From: CAYWKL01 sp964459095
GTDB lineage: Bacteria > Patescibacteriota > Microgenomatia > Daviesbacterales > UBA10151
NCBI GenBank assembly: GCA_964459095.1
Contig: CAYWKL010000001.1
Location: 36,934 to 100,933 of the forward strand
Length of the DNA stretch: 64,000 nt
Direction: 5' to 3'
The notes beneath the pieces were generated by a model that was not told the DNA's origin, did not search any database, and was given only the letters and a program-made list of their open reading frames with translations. Shown in pieces: positions 61,019 to 64,000 of the stretch (the stretch's first letter is position 1; every line of letters starts with the position of its first letter). The translations under genes and the position numbers were made by a program.

Positions 61019-61873
61019 ATGGCTACTATAAAGACCTTTAAGGCTAAATCTATAATAAATTTATTTGACTCAAGGACTCAAAAGAAAGTAGAAGGAGTCC
61101 TTTTTTTCTCAAACCCTGTTAGAGACACCAAACCTATTGCAGATACTTCTACTCCAAATGTAACTAACAGGCAATGGTTAGAAAATAAGTATATTTCAAA
61201 AAGATCCAAACTTAATTTAATAAATTTTAAATTTTTGGCTGTGTTTTTCTTTTTAGTTTCTTTAATAGGTTTTTCCAGTTTAGCTTTACCTGTAGCTTTT
61301 GCTGAAGTTAACTTAAGGCTAAACTACCTAAAACAGAACTTAAATCTTGGACTAGAGCAAACCCAACCACAAGCAGAAATATTAAACCAAGTTAAATCTA
61401 ATCAATCTGAAATAGATAAATTTTTAGTTCAAAAAGAGTTGGATCCTATTCCTTTAAATTTTTCTATTACAATTCCAAAAATTGGGATAACATCGGATGT
61501 TATTCCTAATGTTGATCCCTCCTCGCCGGATGATTATAACGAAAAATTAATGCGGGGTGTAGCCCATGCTAAAGGCTCTTATTTACCAGGCCAGCAAGGG
61601 ACTATATTTTTATTCTCTCACTCCACAGACTCCCCTGTTAATATACTGCAATACAATGCCAAATTTTATGCAGCCAAGGATTTAGACTTTGGTGATGAAA
61701 TAATAATTGATTATCACGGCAAAAGTTATAAATATATTGTGGAGAATAAACTAATAACTGAGGCTAATGATATAGAAACCATAAGAAACTCTGGTGCAGA
61801 TTTGATCTTGCAAACCTGCTGGCCACCTGGGACAGATTGGAATAGATTACTTATTTTGGCAAAGCAAGTTTAA
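61019..61873 (+). CDS. Sortase
   Basis: A 284-residue transpeptidase attaching LPXTG-type proteins to the cell surface. A cytosolic leader of ~65 residues precedes one membrane helix (~68-93, FLAVFFFLVSLIGFSSLALP), a linker, and the sortase barrel. The catalytic triad is visible: His201 in LFSHSTDS, Cys267 in LQTCWPPG and Arg276 in WNRLL. SITIPKIGI and GVAHAKGSYLPGQQG match the family. The subclass is uncertain (class D or E-like). The substrate candidate LPKTG protein is the next gene. The ATG was chosen because the upstream ATG lies inside the -10 box. Confidence 0.92.
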   Translation: MATIKTFKAKSIINLFDSRTQKKVEGVLFFSNPVRDTKPIADTSTPNVTNRQWLENKYISKRSKLNLINFKFLAVFFFLVSLIGFSSLALPVAFAEVNLRLNYLKQNLNLGLEQTQPQAEILNQVKSNQSEIDKFLVQKELDPIPLNFSITIPKIGITSDVIPNVDPSSPDDYNEKLMRGVAHAKGSYLPGQQGTIFLFSHSTDSPVNILQYNAKFYAAKDLDFGDEIIIDYHGKSYKYIVENKLITEANDIETIRNSGADLILQTCWPPGTDWNRLLILAKQV

Positions 61874-61916
61874 AGTTGGGTTTAAATAGTAAAGTATCTA
61901 TAGGTTGACAGATAAC

Positions 61917-61945
61917 TTGACATTTAGTATTATCTAGCCTATAAT
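61917..61945 (+). promoter_or_regulatory. Consensus promoter of the LPKTG-protein gene
   Basis: TTGACA (61917-61922), 17 bases, TATAAT (61940-61945): a perfect match in sequence and spacing. A second TTGACA lies at 61905-61910. The transcript would carry a leader of ~55 bases before ATG 62008, implying high expression of a surface protein. Confidence 0.85.
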
Positions 61946-62007
61946 ACTGCCTTATAGTAATTAGTAGTTATTTGCTTTTGATTTTTGAAAGAGCCCGATA
62001 GAATATT

Positions 62008-62664
62008 ATGAAGAAAATATTATCACTTTTAATTTTTGTCCTTTTAGCACTTTTTTCCCTGCCAAACGTAGCTTTTGCAGACACTGGTTGTGTATCAGCT
62101 TATGGCCAATCAGTTTATGGAGCAGATTGCCCAACAGCCAATTTAGTAATTGAAAAGTTTGTTAAAAATCCATCAACAGGGCAATTTGTAGAAAACCTTG
62201 AGGCAAGTAATCCCCACTTTTTAGCAGATCAAAAAATAATTTTCCGCTTAAAAATAACTAATAACGTAAGCAGTGAACTTACTAATATAGCGGTGAGAGA
62301 TAGGCTCCCAAATTTTACTGATTTTGTATCAGGTCCCGGGAAATTTGATCAAAAAACAAAAACTTTATCCTTTACAATTGATAGATTAAAGCCAGGTGAG
62401 TTTCGTGAATACGAAATAACAGGAAAAATTAAACCTAAATCGCAACTTACAGATGATGTACTCTCTTGTGTAACAAACTATGCAGAAACTCAAGCAAATA
62501 GTCAGTTTAGCTCAGATACATCTGTATTTTGTATAGAAAACCAAATTTTAGCTCCTGTACAAGAGCTTCCAAAAACAGGTCCAGCAAGTGCAATTTTAGT
62601 ACTTATTGGTTCAGGCGCATTACTAGCAACTTCAGTTTTTCTTTATAGAAAAGCTAGAGTTTAA
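62008..62664 (+). CDS. LPXTG-anchored surface protein with DUF11-like domain
   Basis: A 218-residue protein: a signal peptide (1-~25, LIFVLLALFSLPNVAFA), one outside beta-sandwich of the DUF11/conserved-repeat type (~45-180; IIFRLKITNNVSSELTNIAV, RDRLPNFTDFVSG, SFTIDRLKPGEFREYEITG), and a C-terminal sorting signal LPKTG at 187-191 followed by a hydrophobic helix and RKARV. Four Cys in the mature part could form disulfides. It is the adjacent, likely substrate of the sortase, with its own strong promoter. Confidence 0.9.
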   Translation: MKKILSLLIFVLLALFSLPNVAFADTGCVSAYGQSVYGADCPTANLVIEKFVKNPSTGQFVENLEASNPHFLADQKIIFRLKITNNVSSELTNIAVRDRLPNFTDFVSGPGKFDQKTKTLSFTIDRLKPGEFREYEITGKIKPKSQLTDDVLSCVTNYAETQANSQFSSDTSVFCIENQILAPVQELPKTGPASAILVLIGSGALLATSVFLYRKARV

Positions 62665-62670
62665 GATTAA

Positions 62671-62679
62671 TATTAGGAG
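62671..62679 (+). promoter_or_regulatory. Strong Shine-Dalgarno site of the 62687 gene
   Basis: TTAGGAGGTGAAC just upstream of ATG 62687. The same AGGAGGTGAAC precedes the gene starting at 63961, suggesting the two were made by duplication or share high expression. Confidence 0.75.
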
Positions 62680-62686
62680 GTGAACA

Positions 62687-63889
62687 ATGGAAAGAACAAA
62701 TTTTGATAATTTTGCAGTAGGAGTAGCACAAGGATTTGGCCTTAGAGAAAGGGCTTTAAATGCTTGGTCTAATTTTACTGATCGTTTTACTAGAGTTGAT
62801 CTGGGAAAAAGACACAATTTTGGGAAACTAGGAAGAGCTGGTGCATTAGTGACTTTAGCTACAGCTACAGGTGGAATTGCTACTGGTTTAGAAGCCGCTA
62901 CCAAAGTCACCAAAGCATTTGCTCAAAACTTACCTGAAGAACCATTATTACCTCTTGGGGTAGAGAGATTAGTTAGGGCAAGCAATAATAATCAATATGA
63001 AGCTGCTTTAATTAGAGCAGCTCTTGTTTTAGAAGGTGAATGTCTAGAAAGAAGTACAGTTGTTGATAACAGGACAGGAGAAGTTTGGGATTTTTATGAT
63101 CGAGCTGCAGAAGAAAGCTGTGTTCAGGGTCCAGTGACAGTAAGTGAATATTCCCAATTAGTTAATGGATATCCAACAAAGGACTTTCTATTTATTGAGG
63201 AAAAAGCGGATAATCCTTATGGATTTGTGATACAAAGAGGAGTTAATTCGTTCCAAGATCGTGTTTTAGATCTGGGTTATATGCAAGAAGGAGATTGCGG
63301 AGAAATTAAGGAAGGATTCTTCTTTAATTCAAGATTTCAGGATCAAGAAGACTCAGGTTTAAACACTACTGTATATAGACATGTTGTTACAAAACAGCCA
63401 AGAGAGGTCTGTTATCCACCAGAAATACCTCAAGAAGCACCTAGAATTTGTGTACAAGAAGATAACTTAGTACTTAAAGGAGGGTGGTATGAGGCTAATG
63501 GTCAGGTTGGAACTGCTGGTGATGGAATATTTTATCTCCCAGCAAGCGCAAAGTATCCAAATGGTCTTAAATTTTACACATACGATGAAGGGCTAGGTTC
63601 TGAGAAAACAAGCCATTACACAATCGTTGCTTTCGAAGATGGTGACGTTCTTCCTCCTGGACAAGTAATTAGATATCATGCAACTGAGGGTGATGCTAAT
63701 ATCTGGTGCGCAAATAGAGATTTTGATATTTGCAACAATTTGAATCAGTATCTTGCAGTGTGGGATAAAGATCAAAAAATCGCAATGATTAGAATGTTGC
63801 TTCTAAAAAGAGATGGTACCTGGGACGATATAAGGATTGATGCCGCTCCATTTAGAAATCAAGCATATTGTGAGAATTATGATGTGTAA
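62687..63889 (+). CDS. Exported cysteine-containing protein of unknown function
   Basis: A 400-residue protein I do not recognise. A ~45-residue polar leader (MERTNFDNFAVGVAQGFG...) precedes a modest hydrophobic stretch (~50-75, GALVTLATATGGIATGLEAA) ending in KAFAQN, a plausible signal-peptidase site near residue 80. The rest is an outside domain with about nine scattered Cys (GEC, ESC, GDCGE, REVCYPPE, ICVQED, WCANRDFDIC, YCENYDV), so disulfides are likely. It follows the LPKTG gene by 22 bases and is translated from a strong ribosome-binding site. Confidence 0.75.
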   Translation: MERTNFDNFAVGVAQGFGLRERALNAWSNFTDRFTRVDLGKRHNFGKLGRAGALVTLATATGGIATGLEAATKVTKAFAQNLPEEPLLPLGVERLVRASNNNQYEAALIRAALVLEGECLERSTVVDNRTGEVWDFYDRAAEESCVQGPVTVSEYSQLVNGYPTKDFLFIEEKADNPYGFVIQRGVNSFQDRVLDLGYMQEGDCGEIKEGFFFNSRFQDQEDSGLNTTVYRHVVTKQPREVCYPPEIPQEAPRICVQEDNLVLKGGWYEANGQVGTAGDGIFYLPASAKYPNGLKFYTYDEGLGSEKTSHYTIVAFEDGDVLPPGQVIRYHATEGDANIWCANRDFDICNNLNQYLAVWDKDQKIAMIRMLLLKRDGTWDDIRIDAAPFRNQAYCENYDV

Positions 63890-63904
63890 GATCTAGGCAA
63901 CCTA

Positions 63905-63944
63905 CTTAAGGGAGGATTTAACTCCTTCCTTAAGAGTAATTTTT
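63905..63944 (+). terminator. Rho-independent terminator
   Basis: A 12-bp stem (CTTAAGGGAGGA with TCCTTCCTTAAG, one G-T pair) around a 6-base loop, followed by AGTAATTTTT. It closes the surface-protein unit after 63889, yet the next gene starts only 17 bases later, so some read-through may occur. Confidence 0.75.
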
Positions 63945-63960
63945 AAAGGAGGTGAACTAT

Positions 63961-64000
63961 ATGTTAAATAAAATAGAAAGATACGCTGAACAAGCGGTAA
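63961..64000 (+). CDS. Partial gene, start only
   Basis: An ATG at 63961 preceded by AAAGGAGGTGAAC, a strong ribosome-binding site. Thirteen residues are visible (MLNKIERYAEQAV). The polar, amphipathic start resembles in style the leader of the 62687 protein, so it may be another exported protein of that kind. The rest lies beyond the window. Confidence 0.6.
   Translation, partial: MLNKIERYAEQAV

Noticed and set aside
1..64000. Recoded UGA (as in Gracilibacteria or Absconditabacteria)
   Set aside because: TGA ends many genes here, often in ATGA overlaps, and RF2 is encoded; the standard code fits.

Overview
This 64-kb window is AT-rich and very densely coded. It most likely comes from a Candidate Phyla Radiation (Patescibacteria) bacterium, probably of the Microgenomates type; this placement is inferred from content because no rRNA is present. 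Supporting signs are the nearly gapless, often ATGA- or TAATG-overlapped genes, a standard genetic code with RF2 and many TGA stops, a TsaB reduced to its N-terminal half, a sortase with an LPXTG protein, a DgkA-type lipid kinase, FtsEX with a coiled-coil M23 peptidase, and an extreme expansion of membrane glycosyltransferases.

Positions 1-44523, minus strand: one near-continuous run of about 34 genes. It holds about a dozen GT39/PMT-like GT-C enzymes, one PIG-V-like and one Gpi18-like GT-C enzyme, a cluster of three paralogues of the 6-pyruvoyl-tetrahydropterin-synthase-related/YfhO-like membrane family, and two related 'GHDGVWH' membrane proteins, one fused to a deacetylase-like exported domain. 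It also holds nine GT2 enzymes, two GT4 enzymes and two Wzx/MOP-type flippases. The likely logic is that GT2 enzymes charge polyprenyl phosphate with sugars, the lipid-linked sugars or glycans are moved across the membrane, and the GT-C enzymes transfer them on the outer face to a surface glycan or to surface proteins.

Positions 44524-46694, plus strand: a second PIG-V-like enzyme diverging from the large run through back-to-back promoters, then an orphan soluble gene with a near-perfect promoter directly abutting its ATG.

Positions 46705-54335, minus strand: a GT2-GtrA fusion, GDP-mannose 4,6-dehydratase, the four dTDP-rhamnose genes (rmlA, rmlB, rmlC and an rmlD-like gene), a small membrane protein, a membrane-anchored CAP-domain protein, a short TsaB and a VOC protein. 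The sugar-nucleotide genes plausibly supply the transferases.

Positions 54493-64000: prfB, a small single-pass protein, ftsE, ftsX and a coiled-coil M23 peptidase whose catalytic motifs are in permuted order; dgkA; another GT39-like gene; then a surface-protein block with a sortase, an LPKTG-anchored DUF11-like protein, a cysteine-containing exported protein, a strong terminator and the start of one more gene. The window has no tRNA, rRNA, CRISPR array, transposase or gene-free stretch longer than 300 bases. A 10-base N run lies at 57719-57728.
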